A DNA stretch of 6,142 bases from contig JAGREZ010000306.1 of NCBI GenBank assembly GCA_020446285.1, positions 1-6,142 on the forward strand. Reading direction: 5' to 3'. Each line of letters opens with the position of its first letter. Position 1 is the stretch's first letter. Below, in pieces: positions 5,136 to 6,142 of this stretch. Source of the DNA: Geminicoccaceae bacterium. Lineage in GTDB: Bacteria > Pseudomonadota > Alphaproteobacteria > Geminicoccales > Geminicoccaceae. A program made the position numbers and the translations under genes. Under the pieces are notes generated by a model, which did not search any database, had not been told where the DNA came from, and saw nothing but the letters and a program-made list of their open reading frames with translations.

Positions 5136-6142
5136 TCAGCCCGTCTTCGAGCGATAACCCTTCGCATATCCGAGTTCGCGCAGTGACCCTGCGATCTCGT
5201 CGAGGGTGACGGGGTCGTCGATCGTGGCCGGCATCTTCCAGTCGGAATCATCCGCGATTGCCTTCATGGTTCCGCGCAGGATCTTGCCAGATCGGGTCTT
5301 GGGAAGTCGACCGACAATTGCCACCAGCTTGAACGCCGCGACCGGCCCGATCTCCTGGCGCACCTTGGCGACGAGTTCGCCGCAGATTTCGCCTGACGGT
5401 CGTTCGACACCGGCCTTGAGGACGACGAACCCCATGGGCAGCTCGCCCTTGAGCTGGTCGGCAACGCCCAGAACGGCACATTCGGCGACATCGGCATGAC
5501 CCGCGAGCACTTCCTCCATGCCGCCCGTCGAAAGCCTGTGACCGGCGACATTGATGATGTCGTCGATGCGACTCATGATGAAGAGATAGCCGTTCTCGTC
5601 CTTGTAGCCGGCGTCGCCGGTCAGATAGTAGCCCGGATAGCGCGTCAGGTAGGACTGGCGGAAACGGGGCTCGGCCTCCCAGAGGGTCGGCAGGCAGGAG
5701 GGCGGCAGCGGCAGCTTGACCACGATCGCACCGATGGTGCCGGGTTTTTCCACCTCGTGCCCGTCCTCGTCGAGAATATGCACCTCATAGCCCGGCATCG
5801 GCACGGTCGGCGAGCCGTGCTTGACCGGCAAAATGCCGAGGCCGATCGGGTTACCGACGATCGCCCATCCGGTCTCGGTCTGCCACCAATGGTCGATGAC
5901 AGGCTTCTTCAGGATGTTTTCGGCCCATTGCACCGTGTCCGGGTCGGCGCGTTCGCCCGCCAGGAACAGCGTGCGCATGCACGACAGGTCGTAGCGCTTG
6001 AGATGCTCCGCGCCCGGGTCTTCCTTCTTGATCGCGCGCAATGCGGTCGGCGCGGTGAACAGCGCGGCGATCTTGTGCTCCGAGATCATGCGCCAGAAGG
6101 CGCCGGGATCGGGCGTTCCGACCGGCTTGCCCTCGTAGACGA
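5136..6142 (-). CDS. prpE: Propionyl-CoA synthetase, C-terminal part (5' end outside window)
   Basis: The last 334 residues of an AMP-forming acyl-CoA synthetase of the PrpE/ACSS3 type (propionate + ATP + CoA to propionyl-CoA + AMP + PPi), roughly half of a full-length protein. The open frame continues past the right edge, the first readable residues being VYEGKPVGTPDPGAFW. PrpE rather than Acs is indicated by LFTAPTALRAIKKEDP, DHWWQTETGW (Acs has DTWWQTETG) and the KLPLPPSCLPTLW segment. YYLTGDAGYKDENGYLFIMSRIDDIINVAGHRLSTGGMEE (written as overlapping A8 and hinge motifs) contains the TGDAG, the hinge aspartate and the CoA-binding VAGHRLSTG. The catalytic lysine is in RSGKILRG, a site normally controlled by reversible acetylation. 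The final residues are GYAKGYRSKTG. It feeds propionate into propionyl-CoA metabolism. It is the upstream gene of a leftward group with the rhomboid and TauE-like genes. Confidence 0.93.
   Translation of the reverse strand, partial: VYEGKPVGTPDPGAFWRMISEHKIAALFTAPTALRAIKKEDPGAEHLKRYDLSCMRTLFLAGERADPDTVQWAENILKKPVIDHWWQTETGWAIVGNPIGLGILPVKHGSPTVPMPGYEVHILDEDGHEVEKPGTIGAIVVKLPLPPSCLPTLWEAEPRFRQSYLTRYPGYYLTGDAGYKDENGYLFIMSRIDDIINVAGHRLSTGGMEEVLAGHADVAECAVLGVADQLKGELPMGFVVLKAGVERPSGEICGELVAKVRQEIGPVAAFKLVAIVGRLPKTRSGKILRGTMKAIADDSDWKMPATIDDPVTLDEIAGSLRELGYAKGYRSKTG

Noticed and set aside
1..6142. CRISPR array, tRNA, rRNA or insertion sequence
   Set aside because: No regularly spaced repeats, no cloverleaf-type sequence and no transposase-like protein were seen on either strand.

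Overview
The window looks like part of the chromosome of a GC-rich proteobacterium, most likely an alphaproteobacterium. The evidence is strongly G/C-biased codon use, an Acs tail and a PrpE of proteobacterial type, and the TauE-like and rhomboid genes. The exact organism cannot be named from the sequence.

Layout: (1) 1-132 (+) is the last 43 codons of an acetyl-CoA synthetase (acs). It is followed by two hairpins, the second a convincing intrinsic terminator. (2) 245-601 is a non-coding, distinctly AT-richer stretch that appears to be the leader and promoter region of the next gene. (3) 602-3678 (+) is a four-gene cassette: a small protein with a twin-arginine-type signal, a PqqD-like peptide chaperone, an HprK-related kinase and a PF14907-type nucleotidyltransferase. 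The last three genes overlap by four bases at each junction (ATGA, GTGA). The small-protein gene is separated from them by its own terminator and a 12-bp palindrome. (4) 3679-3718 is a short convergent junction. (5) 3719-6142 (-) is a tightly packed set read leftward: a propionyl-CoA synthetase (prpE, 5' end outside the window), a rhomboid intramembrane protease and a TauE/SafE-family membrane transporter.

How it fits together: the cassette resembles what I recall being called the 'HPr-rel-A system' (HprK-related kinase A, a PqqD-family peptide chaperone and a nucleotidyltransferase). Its biochemical function is, to my knowledge, not established. The layout resembles a peptide-modification locus: an abundant small exported precursor, then a terminator, then translationally coupled chaperone and modifying enzymes. 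The most attractive hypothesis is that the 154-residue Tat-signal protein is the substrate, carried by the PqqD-like protein and phosphorylated and/or nucleotidylated before export. This is inference from gene order and motifs. The cassette sits between two AMP-forming short-chain acyl-CoA synthetase genes that point toward each other (acs rightward, prpE leftward).
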